Below are positions 1-8,305 of a stretch of 64,000 bases of DNA, piece after piece (positions within the stretch are counted from its first letter, which is position 1; the number at the start of each line of letters is the position of its first letter). Below the pieces are notes generated by a model. The model was given only the letters and a program-made list of their open reading frames with translations, searched no databases and was not told the origin of the DNA. Where the stretch lies: the NCBI RefSeq assembly GCF_900107455.1, contig NZ_FNQB01000001.1, positions 496,001 through 560,000 of the forward strand, written 5' to 3'. Source of the DNA: Asanoa ishikariensis. Lineage in GTDB: Bacteria; Actinomycetota; Actinomycetes; Mycobacteriales; Micromonosporaceae. The translations under genes and the position numbers were made by a program.

Positions 1-271
1 CCGGCTCGGTGAAGCTGGTGATCACCAGGACCCGGCATGGCAGACCCCGGGCGGTCATCTCGCGCAGCGCGGCTACCCCGTCGACGCCCGGCATCCGCAG
101 ATCGAGCAGCACCACGTCCGGCAGCAGCTCGGTCGCCCGCGCTACCGCCTCGGCGCCGTCGGCCGCCTCGCCGACCACCTCCAGGTCGTCCTGCACCTCC
201 AGGAACGAGCGCAGGCCCTGGCGCACCATCGCGTGGTCGTCGACCACGAGCACCCTGATCCGCTCAGCCAA
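1..271 (-). CDS. NarL/LuxR-type response regulator, N-terminal receiver part (cut by window edge)
   Basis: The first 90 residues are visible. They form a receiver domain: acidic pair Asp11-Asp12 after a hydrophobic strand, phospho-acceptor Asp57 in LLDLRMPG, and the switch Thr/Ser in VITSF. The C-terminal HTH lies outside the window, so NarL type is inferred from the kinase partner. The likely start is TTG at 271, which overlaps the stop of the upstream kinase gene (GTTGGCTGA), so the two are translationally coupled. It should be phosphorylated by the kinase encoded at 264-1376 and act as a cytoplasmic DNA-binding regulator. Confidence 0.85.
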   Translation of the reverse strand, partial: MAERIRVLVVDDHAMVRQGLRSFLEVQDDLEVVGEAADGAEAVARATELLPDVVLLDLRMPGVDGVAALREMTARGLPCRVLVITSFTEP

Positions 272-1376
272 CGGGCACCTCCAGCCGCACCCTCGTGCCC
301 TGGCCGGGTTCCGACTCGACCGTCAGGCGCCCGCCCACCGCGCCGGCGCGGTCTCGCATCGAGGTCAGGCCCAGTGAGGCCTGGTCCGTGGGGCGCAGGC
401 CCGACCCGTCGTCGCGGACCTCGACCACCAGTGCGGCGCCGTCAAGGAACAACCGGATCTCGACGGTACGCGCGGACGCGTGCCGCAACGCGTTGTGCAG
501 TGCCTCCTGGGCGACCCGGTACGCGGCGTCCTCGCATTCCGGCGCCAACCGCGGCACTGGGTCGGCGCGCAGCCGGACGCGGGCCGCGTGTACCCGGTCG
601 AGCAGCCGCGCCTGCTTGCCCAGCGCGGCGTCCAGCCCCTCGTGCTCCAGGTCGGCCGGGCGCATGCCGACCACGATCGCTCGGAGCTCGTCGGCGGCCT
701 CCCCGGCGAGCGCGCGGACGGTGGCGATCTGGGCGGCCGCCCGCTCCGGGTCGCGGGTGACGAGGGCCGCGGCGGCGTCCGCGGTCAGCCGCAGTCCGAA
801 CAGCTTCTGTGCCACCGAGTCGTGCAGCTCGCGGGCGATCCGGTCGCGTTCCTCGAGGACCGACAGCTCCCGGCTGCGCTCGTACAACCTGGCATTGACG
901 AGGGCGATCGCGGCGTGACCGGCCAGGATCCGGAGCAGGTCCTCGTCGTCGCGGTCGAACTCACCGCCACGCTTGTTGGCCAGGTAGAGCGCACCGAGGA
1001 TCTCCTCGCCGTGCACGATCGGCATGCCGAGGAAGTCGCGCAGCTCGGGGTGGTGCTTCGGCCAGTACTCGAAGCGGGGGTGCGACCGGATGTCGGCCAG
1101 CCGCAGCGGCGCCGGGTCGCGCAGCAGGACCGCCAGCAGGCCGTGTTGGCGCGGCAGCGGGCCGATCGCGTTCCATTGCGCGTCGCTGATCCCGTCGACC
1201 ACGAACTCCGCGAAGGCGCCCGTGTCCTCGTCGGGCACGCCGAGGGCCGCGTACCGGGCGTCCAGCAGCCGGCGCGCGGCGGACACGATGGTCTGAAGCA
1301 CCTCGCGCACCGACTGGCGCGCGGTCACGGCGAGTACGGCGGCGCTCAGCGCTCGCAGTTCTTCGCGCGCGTCCAC
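264..1376 (-). CDS. GAF-domain sensor histidine kinase, HisKA_3/NarX type
   Basis: The protein has 370 residues from a GTG start at 1376, preceded by a GCGAGG-like ribosome site. The open frame continues upstream, but that part is low-complexity and overlaps the divergent gene. Domain order: a GAF domain (about residues 15-165, YAALGV and LGALYLAN motifs); a HisKA_3 dimerisation/phosphotransfer segment with ARELHDSVAQK, where His185 is the phospho-acceptor; and a C-terminal HATPase_c domain (DDGSG, GLTSMRDRA, GQGTRV). No membrane segment is visible, so it is probably a cytosolic sensor. GAF kinases of the DevS/DosS group bind haem or small ligands, but the ligand here is unknown. It is operonic with the response regulator and divergent from the SDR gene. 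Confidence 0.9.
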   Translation of the reverse strand: MDAREELRALSAAVLAVTARQSVREVLQTIVSAARRLLDARYAALGVPDEDTGAFAEFVVDGISDAQWNAIGPLPRQHGLLAVLLRDPAPLRLADIRSHPRFEYWPKHHPELRDFLGMPIVHGEEILGALYLANKRGGEFDRDDEDLLRILAGHAAIALVNARLYERSRELSVLEERDRIARELHDSVAQKLFGLRLTADAAAALVTRDPERAAAQIATVRALAGEAADELRAIVVGMRPADLEHEGLDAALGKQARLLDRVHAARVRLRADPVPRLAPECEDAAYRVAQEALHNALRHASARTVEIRLFLDGAALVVEVRDDGSGLRPTDQASLGLTSMRDRAGAVGGRLTVESEPGQGTRVRLEVPVG

Positions 1377-1413
1377 CCTCGCACCGTAGCGCGTGCCGGA
1401 CCGCCGGTGATCC

Positions 1414-1467
1414 GGTCCGATGGTCCTAGGACCAAGGTCCCGGGACAGGGTCGTCCCTGGTCCGATG
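1414..1467. promoter_or_regulatory. Cluster of palindromes between kinase and SDR genes, possible response-regulator operators
   Basis: The divergent intergenic region carries TGGTCCTAGGACCA (1421-1434, perfect 14-bp palindrome), GGACCAAGGTCC (1429-1440) and GTCCCGGGAC (1437-1446, perfect). This block is flanked by two copies of GGTCCGATGG (1414-1423 and 1458-1467). GGTCC/GGACC-type inverted repeats resemble DosR/DevR-like binding boxes, which fits a GAF kinase system. That the adjacent response regulator binds here is inferred. Confidence 0.5.
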
Positions 1468-1500
1468 GCATCGGTCGGCATCGTTCCTAGCGTCATAGGC

Positions 1501-2169
1501 ATGACAACAGCGATCATCACCGGCGCGTCCCGAGGCCTTGGGCGCGCACTCACCGGCGGCCTGGCTCGCGCCGGCTGGAACGTCGTCGTCGACGGCCGCG
1601 ACGGTGCGGCCCTGGCTGCCGTCGGTTTCGGGCGTGGGGTCACCCCCGTCGTCGGTTCGGTCGCCGACCCCGAGCACCTGGTCGCGCTGGTCGAGGCGGC
1701 CGACCGCCTCGGCGGCGCCGATCTGCTGGTCAACAACGCCGGGATTCTGGGGCCCTCGCCGCAGCCGCGGATCGCCGACTATCCGATCGAGGCGTGGCGC
1801 GAGGTGTACGAGATCAACGTGCACGCGCCGCTGGCGCTCACCCAGCTCACCCTGCCAGGACTGCGCAAGCGCGGCGGGGCCGTGCTCAACGTGACCTCGG
1901 ACGCGGCCATCGAGGCGTACGCCGGCTGGGGCGGCTACGGCTCGGCGAAGGCGGCGCTGGAGCAGGCGAGCCGGATCCTGGCGGCCGAAGAACCGGACGT
2001 GCGGGTGTGGTGGGCCGACCCGGGCGACCTGCGTACCCGGATGCATCAGGAGGCCTTCCCCGGCGAGGACATCAGCGACCGTCCGGAGCCGGAGTCGGTC
2101 GTGCCCTCGTTCCTCCGCCTGTTGGCCGCGCGGCCGGAGTCGGGCCGGGTCCGGGTCGCGCAGTGGTGA
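1501..2169 (+). CDS. Short-chain dehydrogenase/reductase (SDR)
   Basis: The protein has 222 residues from ATG 1501. It shows the classical SDR signature: NAD(P)-binding TGASRGLG at the N-terminus, the structural NNAG motif, catalytic Ser in NVTSD, and the YxxxK pair in YGSAK. The length is near the short end for classical SDRs (about 250). The substrate cannot be read from the sequence. It overlaps the next gene by 4 bases (GTGA), so the two are probably co-translated, and it diverges from the two-component genes across a palindrome-rich region that may control it. Confidence 0.88.
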   Translation: MTTAIITGASRGLGRALTGGLARAGWNVVVDGRDGAALAAVGFGRGVTPVVGSVADPEHLVALVEAADRLGGADLLVNNAGILGPSPQPRIADYPIEAWREVYEINVHAPLALTQLTLPGLRKRGGAVLNVTSDAAIEAYAGWGGYGSAKAALEQASRILAAEEPDVRVWWADPGDLRTRMHQEAFPGEDISDRPEPESVVPSFLRLLAARPESGRVRVAQW

Positions 2170-3164
2170 CCGCGACCGGGTCGCCGATCGACTTCGTGCT
2201 GCCGGACGAGCTGTCGGCCCACGAGCCGCCGGAGGCCCGCGGTGTGCCACGCGACGGGGTACGGATGCTCGTCTCGACCCCGTACGCCCAATCGCACCGG
2301 ATCTTCCGGGAGCTGCCCGACGTGCTGTGCCCGGGCGACGTGTTGGTGGTCAACACGTCGGCGACGGTGCCGGCCGCGGTGCCCACCCTCGGCGGACCTG
2401 CCGTGCATTTCTCCACGGCCAACCCGGACGGCACGTGGTTGGTCGAGCCGCGCGGCCCGTTGGCCTCGACCGCCGCCGCCGGGCAACGGCTGGACCTGCG
2501 CGGCGGAGGATCGGTGACGCTGCTCTCGCCGTACTCCCGCGGTCGGCTCTGGGTCGCGTCCTTGTCGTTCGGCGATGTCCACGCTTATCTGCGTTCACAC
2601 GGTTCGCCCATCCGGTACGACTATGTGCCGAAGGCCTGGCCGTTGTCGGCTTATCAGACGGTGTTCGCCACCCAGCCCGGCAGCGCCGAGATGCCCAGCG
2701 CCGGCCGGCCGTTCACCGACCGGGTGGTCACGCGGCTGGTCGCCGCCGGCGTGCAGGTGGTGCCGATCGTGCTGCACACGGGGGTGGCGTCGGCGGAGGC
2801 GCACGAACGGCCGTACCCGGAATGGTTCTCGGTCCCCGCCACCACCGCGCGGGTGCTCGCGGGCGCCCGGCGGGTGATCGCGGTCGGCACGACCGTGGTC
2901 CGGGCGCTGGAGACCACCGGAGGCGCGGCCGGCTCGGGTTGGACCGACCTGGTGGTGACACCGGAGCGGGGCGTGCGGGTCGTGGACGGCTTGCTGACGG
3001 GGTTCCACGAACCGCGCGCCTCGCACCTCGATCTGCTTGCCGCGGTGGCGGGTCCGGACCTGGTCGCCCGGTCCTATCGGGAGGCCCTCGCGGCCGGTTA
3101 CCGCTGGCACGAGTTCGGTGACGTCAACTTGCTGCTGTCGGAGCGGGCTTCCGCAGCGGTATAG
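2166..3164 (+). CDS. QueA-like S-adenosylmethionine:tRNA ribosyltransferase-isomerase family protein
   Basis: The protein has 332 residues, starting at GTG 2166 (GTG 2163 is also possible). The whole sequence has the QueA fold pattern: an N-terminal DFVLPDEL..HEPPEARG segment, an ST-rich central part (YDYVPKAWPLSAYQTVFA, GSAEMPSAGRPFT), and a C-terminal TTVVRALE...TGFHEPRASHLDLLAAV segment. QueA transfers ribose from S-adenosylmethionine to preQ1-modified tRNA in queuosine synthesis. No tgt, queG or queuosine gene is nearby, and it is coupled to an SDR, so it may be a paralogue with another substrate. The family is clear; the reaction is not. Confidence 0.8.
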   Translation: MTATGSPIDFVLPDELSAHEPPEARGVPRDGVRMLVSTPYAQSHRIFRELPDVLCPGDVLVVNTSATVPAAVPTLGGPAVHFSTANPDGTWLVEPRGPLASTAAAGQRLDLRGGGSVTLLSPYSRGRLWVASLSFGDVHAYLRSHGSPIRYDYVPKAWPLSAYQTVFATQPGSAEMPSAGRPFTDRVVTRLVAAGVQVVPIVLHTGVASAEAHERPYPEWFSVPATTARVLAGARRVIAVGTTVVRALETTGGAAGSGWTDLVVTPERGVRVVDGLLTGFHEPRASHLDLLAAVAGPDLVARSYREALAAGYRWHEFGDVNLLLSERASAAV

Positions 3165-3198
3165 TCCCGCCGATCGAGCGCGCGGTGGAGGATGACGG

Positions 3199-4374
3199 AT
3201 GTCCCAAGGTCAGCAGGTATATGACACGCCGACGTTCGACACGTCGATGCGCGGCTACGAGAAGAAACAGGTCGACCGGCACGTCGCTGACGCCGCCGAG
3301 CGGATCTCCAAGCTCAGCGCCGAGCGCGAGCAGGCGCACAACCACATCCGGGGCCTGAACTCGAACCTCGAGCAGATGCACGGCGAGCTGACCGAGCTGC
3401 GGGACCGGCCGCCACGACTCGACCGGGCGTCGTTCCGCCACCTGGGTTCGATGGTCGACGAGATCCTGGCCCTGTCGGAGAAGCAGGGCCAGGCCATCGT
3501 CGAGGCGGCGGGCCAGCACGCCGCCGAGATCCAGGCGGCCGCCGAACAGGTGGTCGAGGCGGCGCACCAGGAGGCCGAGCGCCTGCGGACCTTGGGGCAG
3601 GAAGCGCGCGAGGCAGCCGAGCAGGAGGCCAAGCGCCTCCACGAGGCCAGCGAGGCGGCGATCGAGCACGCCGAGGGCGAGGCCCGAGCGCGCATCGAGT
3701 CGGCACACGAGCAGACGCAGCAGGAACTGACCCGCTGGCGCGGCGACGTCGAGCGCGAGGTCAACGAGCACCGGGCGGCGGCGCAGGAGGTCGACGAGGC
3801 CCGCGCGGCCGAGGCCGAGCAGCAGCTACAGGCTTACCACCAGCAGCTCACGATGGTGCAGAAGGAGATCGAGGCGCGCCAGCAGGCGCTCGCCCAGCTC
3901 CGCAACGCGCAGGAACAGGCCCAGCAGCAGCTCGGCCAACTCCGCCACGACGGCGCCGCGGTCGAGAACGACCTGGCCCAGGTGACGCACCGGCTCCAGG
4001 GCACCCGCCAGGAACTGAGCGCGGAGCTGTCCCGGCTCGAGGCCGCTCGGCGGGGCGCCGAGCAGGTCGAGCAGCAGACGCTGGATGCCCGGGTTCGCAT
4101 GCAGCGCGAGGCCAAGCGGATGGCGGATCGGGCCGCCGCGGCGGTCATGGCCGCGGCCGCGATCAGTGAGCAGACGGGCGAGTTCAAGATGGTCGCGATC
4201 GGCCGCGACCAGGAGCAGCTAGCCCTGGCTCCGGCTCCGGCTCCGGTTCACGCGCCCGAAGAGAACGGCGCGGCACCGGAGCCCCAGCCCCAGCCCGAGC
4301 CGGAGCCCCGTGTCGAGGCGCCGGTCGAGGAGTCGCGTTCGCTCTTCGAGCCGCGGCAGCACGTCGACGGGTGA
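3199..4374 (+). CDS. DivIVA/Scy-like coiled-coil protein
   Basis: The protein has 391 residues with GGAGG just upstream of ATG 3199. The first 60 residues (DTPTFDTSMRGYEKKQVDRH) resemble the DivIVA-type membrane-binding head. Residues about 45-330 are an almost continuous Ala/Glu/Gln/Arg-rich coiled coil. The tail (about 335-391) is Pro/Glu/Ala-rich and ends SLFEPRQHVDG. In actinomycetes such proteins organise polar growth, cytoskeletal scaffolds or division sites at the inner membrane. It stands alone, followed closely by a convergent regulator. Scaffold function is inferred from composition; no catalytic motif is present. Confidence 0.72.
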   Translation: MSQGQQVYDTPTFDTSMRGYEKKQVDRHVADAAERISKLSAEREQAHNHIRGLNSNLEQMHGELTELRDRPPRLDRASFRHLGSMVDEILALSEKQGQAIVEAAGQHAAEIQAAAEQVVEAAHQEAERLRTLGQEAREAAEQEAKRLHEASEAAIEHAEGEARARIESAHEQTQQELTRWRGDVEREVNEHRAAAQEVDEARAAEAEQQLQAYHQQLTMVQKEIEARQQALAQLRNAQEQAQQQLGQLRHDGAAVENDLAQVTHRLQGTRQELSAELSRLEAARRGAEQVEQQTLDARVRMQREAKRMADRAAAAVMAAAAISEQTGEFKMVAIGRDQEQLALAPAPAPVHAPEENGAAPEPQPQPEPEPRVEAPVEESRSLFEPRQHVDG

Positions 4375-4378
4375 TGCG

Positions 4379-5107
4379 TTAGGCCGGACCCGCGTCCGGG
4401 TGGAGGTCTGCGGCCAGGCGGCCGACGACGCTGAACTCCGGGCGTGGGTCGGTGGGCGTCGCGCGGACGTTGAGCCAGCGGGGGATTGCCCGGACGGCCG
4501 CGCGCGAACCCGTCGCCGACAGGTCGCCGGCGCGGACTGCGTCGCGCCAGCTCAGTTCGCCGCGCCACAGGTGGGTCAGGCAGCGCAGGGTGGTCTCGAC
4601 GGTCACCGCTACCGGGTGCCCTGGGTCGAAGTCGCAGACGTCCGCGTCGTCCGCTGTCATGATCAGCCACCAGCGTTGGGTCTTGGGCTCGACGTCGTCC
4701 AGAACGACGTGGACCACCGTGCGGCCTGGCGGCAACGACGAGCGCGAAACCTGGCGGCGCATGTCCCAGAACAGCAGGTGGGGGTCGAGGTCTTCGTCGC
4801 CCAGCTCCGGCAGCCAGCGCAGCGACCAGTCGCCCAACCCGTCGACTATCTGTTGTAGGTCCTTCCCGGCGGGCGTCAGGCGGTAGATGACCTTGTTGCC
4901 GTCCGGGAAGCGCTCGACCACGCCCACGCGTTCCAGTCGTTGGAGCCGCTTGACCAGCAGGGCCGGCGACATGCGGGGGACGCCCCGGCGGATGTCGTTG
5001 AAGTGGCGGCTGCCCATCAGCAGCTCGCGGACGATCAGCAGGGTCCACCGCTCGTCCAGGACCTCGAGTGCCTTGGACACCGGGCAGAACTGGTAGTAGG
5101 TACCCAT
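4379..5107 (-). CDS. HxlR-family winged-helix regulator fused to an SCP2-like domain
   Basis: The protein has 242 residues from ATG 5107. Residues 1-100 are an HxlR winged helix (CPVSKALEVLDERWTLLIVRELL, FNDIRRGVPRMSPALLVKRLQRLERVGVV). HxlR proteins are normally 100-120 residues. The extra half (about 115-230) carries an SCP2/sterol-carrier-like pattern (VAVTVETTLRCLTHLWRGEL, then AGDLSATGSRAAVRAIPRWL), suggesting a lipid or hydrophobic-ligand pocket. It diverges from the methyltransferase gene across about 100 bases with an inverted repeat, so it probably controls that gene and itself. The ligand is unknown. Confidence 0.82.
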   Translation of the reverse strand: MGTYYQFCPVSKALEVLDERWTLLIVRELLMGSRHFNDIRRGVPRMSPALLVKRLQRLERVGVVERFPDGNKVIYRLTPAGKDLQQIVDGLGDWSLRWLPELGDEDLDPHLLFWDMRRQVSRSSLPPGRTVVHVVLDDVEPKTQRWWLIMTADDADVCDFDPGHPVAVTVETTLRCLTHLWRGELSWRDAVRAGDLSATGSRAAVRAIPRWLNVRATPTDPRPEFSVVGRLAADLHPDAGPA

Positions 5108-5149
5108 GCACCCACGGTAGGACCCCGCGCGGTACACAAACAGAACTGG

Positions 5150-5171
5150 TCAGCTTCATTTCGTGAACTGA
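5150..5171. promoter_or_regulatory. Inverted repeat, candidate HxlR-SCP2 operator
   Basis: TCAGCTTCA (5150-5158) and TGAACTGA (5164-5171) form an inverted repeat with one extra base in the left arm. A second GAACTG lies at 5143-5148. The site lies between the divergent HxlR-SCP2 regulator and the methyltransferase, 35 bases before the methyltransferase start. Binding is inferred from position. Confidence 0.4.
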
Positions 5172-5205
5172 CGGGCGGCCCCGGCCAGGGCCGAACATCG
5201 AGGTC

Positions 5206-6210
5206 ATGACTGACATCAAAGAATCCGTAGGAAACATGTTGGGCCTGCTGGCCGGGTACGTCGGCCACCGGACCGTCGCGACCGGGCTGCGCACCGGGCT
5301 CGTCGCGGCACTCGCGAACGATGGCCCGGCCACGCCGGACGACCTCGCCCGCCGCACCGAGCTCGACCCGTTCTACACCTTCGCGTGGTGCCGGGCCGCT
5401 TACGGCGCCGGTGTCTGCGACCGGGACGGCGACGTCTACCGCCTGGCCGACAACCTGGGCACCGTGCTCCTCGACGACACCTCCCCGGCGTACGTCGGTG
5501 GCGTCTTCAAGGTCCTCGAACAGCCCGAGATCTTCGACCGGTTCGAGGCGAGCCTGGCCAGCGGCGAGCGGCTGTGGTGGGACGGCTGCTCGCCCGAGTT
5601 CATCGCCGCGGTCGGCGGCACCGGCCGCCCGTTCTACCGCCGCCTCGTGCCGGGCGGGCTGGCCCAGGTGCCGGGGCTGGCTCAAAAGCTCGACCAGGGG
5701 TGCCGCGTCCTCGACACCGCCTGCGGTTCCGGGCACGGGCTGGTCATGCTGGCGCAGGCCTACCCGAACAGCGAGATCTCCGGTGTGGACGGTGACGCGC
5801 ACTCGGTCGAGGTCGCGCGCGAGACGCTCGACGAGGCCGGCATCCAAGGGGTCACCGTCTGGGACAGTCCACTGGAGAAACTCGCCGTCGAGCAGCCGTA
5901 CGACGTGGTGGTCAACAACATCTCCATGCACGAGTGCCGGGACATCGACGCCGTGGTGCGCAACGTCAAGGACGCGCTGAAGCCCGGCGGGGTGTTCGTC
6001 ATCTCGGACTTCCCGTTCGCCGACGACGACGCCGGACTGCGTACCGCGCCGGGTCGGGTGATGTCCGGCATCCAGATCTTCGAGGCGCAGATCGACGACC
6101 AGCTACTGCCCCGCCGGGTGTACGACGACCTGCTCGCGAAGCACGGCTTCACGGACCTCGGCTTCGCCAGCATCACCCCGATGCACGCCCTGACCTGGGG
6201 ATACGCCTGA
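5206..6210 (+). CDS. SAM-dependent class I methyltransferase
   Basis: The protein has 334 residues. The N-terminal 110 residues look like the winged-helix/dimerisation region found in many small-molecule methyltransferases (ATGLRTGLVAALAN, DDLARRTELD). The Rossmann core has motif I RVLDTACGSGHGLVML, an acidic residue at the end of strand 2 (GVDGD), and the post-I to IV run PYDVVVNNISMHE. The C-terminal part carries KPGGVFVISDFPF. The substrate is unknown. The gene is divergent from the HxlR-SCP2 regulator, suggesting that a hydrophobic ligand controls expression. Confidence 0.85.
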   Translation: MTDIKESVGNMLGLLAGYVGHRTVATGLRTGLVAALANDGPATPDDLARRTELDPFYTFAWCRAAYGAGVCDRDGDVYRLADNLGTVLLDDTSPAYVGGVFKVLEQPEIFDRFEASLASGERLWWDGCSPEFIAAVGGTGRPFYRRLVPGGLAQVPGLAQKLDQGCRVLDTACGSGHGLVMLAQAYPNSEISGVDGDAHSVEVARETLDEAGIQGVTVWDSPLEKLAVEQPYDVVVNNISMHECRDIDAVVRNVKDALKPGGVFVISDFPFADDDAGLRTAPGRVMSGIQIFEAQIDDQLLPRRVYDDLLAKHGFTDLGFASITPMHALTWGYA

Positions 6211-6298
6211 GTCGCACGGCGAGGCTAGACCTGCGGGCATCGGGCTGCGACGATATGCGCACTCTCAATGCAAGAATCTTCGCTTGCCTGGAGGTCCC

Positions 6299-7582
6299 GT
6301 GCGTCGTCTGCTCTCCGTGGTTGCCGCCATCGCCCTGGTTCTGACCGCGACACCGGCCGTCGCGAGCGGAAGCAAACCCAGGCCCGTCATCTTCGTCCAC
6401 GGTAGCGCCGGGTCCGCCTCGCAGTTCGAGTCGCAGACCCGGCGACTGACCAGCAACGGCTTTCCGATTGAGATCATCGAGGCGCACGAGTACGACTCGC
6501 CCAACGTCGCCACGATCCTGCCGGCCATCTTCGCCGGGCTCGACGAGCGGGTGGAACGGCTGCGCGCCCGCACCGGGCAGGACCAGGTCGACATCGTCGC
6601 GCACTCGCTCGGCACCTTCGTCATGCAGAGTTACCTGGCCAGCTCGCCGGCCCGGGCGCAGCGGGTCGCGCACTACGTCAACCTCGACGGCCGCACCGCG
6701 ACCGCACCGCCGGGTGGGGTGCCGACGTTGGCGATCTGGGGTGAGGGCGACCAGACCCGCGCGATCACCGGCGCCACCAACGTCTACCTTCCGAATCAGT
6801 CACACACCCAGACGGTCTCGTCGGAGGAGTCGTTCCGGGAGATGTTCCGGTTCTTCAGCGGGCGGTCGCCGCACACCGGCCGGATCGTGCCAACCCGGCA
6901 CGCCGAGATCTCCGGTCGCGCCGTGCTGTTCCCGAGCAACGCCGGAGTCACCGACGCGACGCTGGAGGTCTACCGGGTCAGCCCGCTGTCCGGGCGGCGG
7001 CTGAGCCACCGGCCGGTGAAGACGGCGGCACTTACCGGCGACGGCACCTTCGGCCCGATCAAGCTCGACAGCACCGCCCGCTACGAGCTCGCGGTGGTCC
7101 GCCCCGGCGCCGCGACGCATCACTTCTACTTCCAGCCGTTCCTGCGCGACAGCGCGTTCGTCCGGCTGCTCACCAGTCGCCCGGGCGAGGGGCTCGGCGC
7201 CCTCGTGGAGACCGGCGCCCGGCACACCGCGTTGACGATCCAGCGCCAGCAGGAGTGGTGGGGCGACCAGGGCGCGGCCGGCGACCACCTGTGGGTCAAC
7301 GGCCGCGACATCCTGAATGCCGCCAACGCGCCGCGGGTCAAGCGGGTCATCGGGATCTTCGCGTTCGACGCGGGCAGCGACCGCCGCACCGACCTGACCG
7401 CGCCACTGCCGGCGTTCTTCGCGCAGACCTTCATCACCGGCATGGATGTGTACGTCCCCGCGAGGCCAAGAGGCCTGGTGTCCATCACCGTTGGCCAGCG
7501 CGGCGGCGGCTACGAGTCCGTCAACGTGCCCAACTGGCCGTCATCCGACCACCGGATCACTGTGAACGTCAACGACTACTAG
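6299..7582 (+). CDS. Secreted alpha/beta-hydrolase (lipase/esterase)
   Basis: The start is GTG 6299, six bases after a GGAGG. The 427-residue product begins with a Sec signal peptide (MRRLLSVVAAIALVLTATPAVA). The hydrolase core has the oxyanion HGSAGS motif and nucleophile elbow AHSLG with Ser103. The catalytic half ends near residue 190, where NQSHTQ probably supplies the catalytic His. A further 230 residues form a beta-rich C-terminal domain of unknown role (THHFYFQPF...RGLVSITVGQRGGGYESVNVPNW). It probably cleaves external esters or lipids. It overlaps the convergent TetR gene by 14 bases at the 3' ends. Confidence 0.82.
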   Translation: MRRLLSVVAAIALVLTATPAVASGSKPRPVIFVHGSAGSASQFESQTRRLTSNGFPIEIIEAHEYDSPNVATILPAIFAGLDERVERLRARTGQDQVDIVAHSLGTFVMQSYLASSPARAQRVAHYVNLDGRTATAPPGGVPTLAIWGEGDQTRAITGATNVYLPNQSHTQTVSSEESFREMFRFFSGRSPHTGRIVPTRHAEISGRAVLFPSNAGVTDATLEVYRVSPLSGRRLSHRPVKTAALTGDGTFGPIKLDSTARYELAVVRPGAATHHFYFQPFLRDSAFVRLLTSRPGEGLGALVETGARHTALTIQRQQEWWGDQGAAGDHLWVNGRDILNAANAPRVKRVIGIFAFDAGSDRRTDLTAPLPAFFAQTFITGMDVYVPARPRGLVSITVGQRGGGYESVNVPNWPSSDHRITVNVNDY

Positions 7583-8237
7583 GCGGCAGGGCGGCATAGC
7601 CCGCCAGCAGGATGTCGATGGCCTCGGTGAAGCGGCTGTCGAAGTCGAGGCCGGCCCGCGTCGCGATGACCTCGGTCAGGTTGGGGAACTCGGCCGGGTC
7701 GAGCTCGTCGGCGCGGTCGTCGAGGTTGGGTTCGGAGCCCTCGTGTCCGGGTGTCCGGCCCACCTCGGCGAGCGTGTGCCCGATCGTGAACATGGCCACG
7801 ACGTTGACGACATCCATGGCCCGCCCCAGCGGTACGCCACCCGCGCGCATCCCGGCCAGCCAGCGCTCCGACATCCGCAGCGCGTCCGGCGAGTTCACCG
7901 GGCGGGTGCCGGCCAGCGGCAGCACTCCGGGGTGGGCCAGCAGCGCCCGGCGCAGGGCGTGTGCGAAGTCGCGCATCCACGGCACCCAGGCGGCACCCGG
8001 CTCGTCGAGGCCGGCGAATGCCACCTCCATGACCCGGTCGACCAGGCCGTCGAGAAGCGCGTCCTTGTTGGGCACGTAGTGGTAGAGAGTCATCGCCTCC
8101 ACACCTAGTGTGGCGCCCAGCTTGCGCATCGACAGGGCGGGCAGGCCATGTGTGTCCACAAAGTCCAGTGCGGCGTCGAACACCTGCTCCCGGCTCAGCC
8201 CGGCCTTCGTGCCCGCACGGCGTCCCGCCACCACCAC
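7569..8237 (-). CDS. TetR-family repressor
   Basis: The protein has 222 residues. The N-terminal TetR helix-turn-helix reads LSREQVFDAALDFVDTHG...LSMRKLGATLGVEAMTLYHYVPNKDALLDGL, followed by a TetR_C-type ligand domain. Three GTG codons in a row (8237, 8234, 8231) are all possible starts. The divergent gene is a small membrane protein. Between them lie two near-identical palindromes, one overlapping the start region of the membrane gene, so the repressor probably controls that gene and itself. The ligand is not known. Confidence 0.88.
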   Translation of the reverse strand: MVVAGRRAGTKAGLSREQVFDAALDFVDTHGLPALSMRKLGATLGVEAMTLYHYVPNKDALLDGLVDRVMEVAFAGLDEPGAAWVPWMRDFAHALRRALLAHPGVLPLAGTRPVNSPDALRMSERWLAGMRAGGVPLGRAMDVVNVVAMFTIGHTLAEVGRTPGHEGSEPNLDDRADELDPAEFPNLTEVIATRAGLDFDSRFTEAIDILLAGYAALPPSSR

Positions 8238-8251
8238 ACCCCTTGACGATT

Positions 8252-8292
8252 CTTACGGCGTAAGTCAGGCTAGCAGAAACTTACACCGTAAG
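8252..8292. promoter_or_regulatory. Pair of TetR-type operators
   Basis: CTTACGGCGTAAG (8252-8264) is a 13-bp palindrome, perfect around one central base. CTTACACCGTAAG (8280-8292) repeats its arms 28 bases later. Both lie between the divergent TetR and membrane-protein genes. The second ends 13 bases before the probable ATG at 8306, a position that would block transcription or initiation. Confidence 0.7.
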
Positions 8293-8305
8293 AATGGAGT
8301 CGAGC

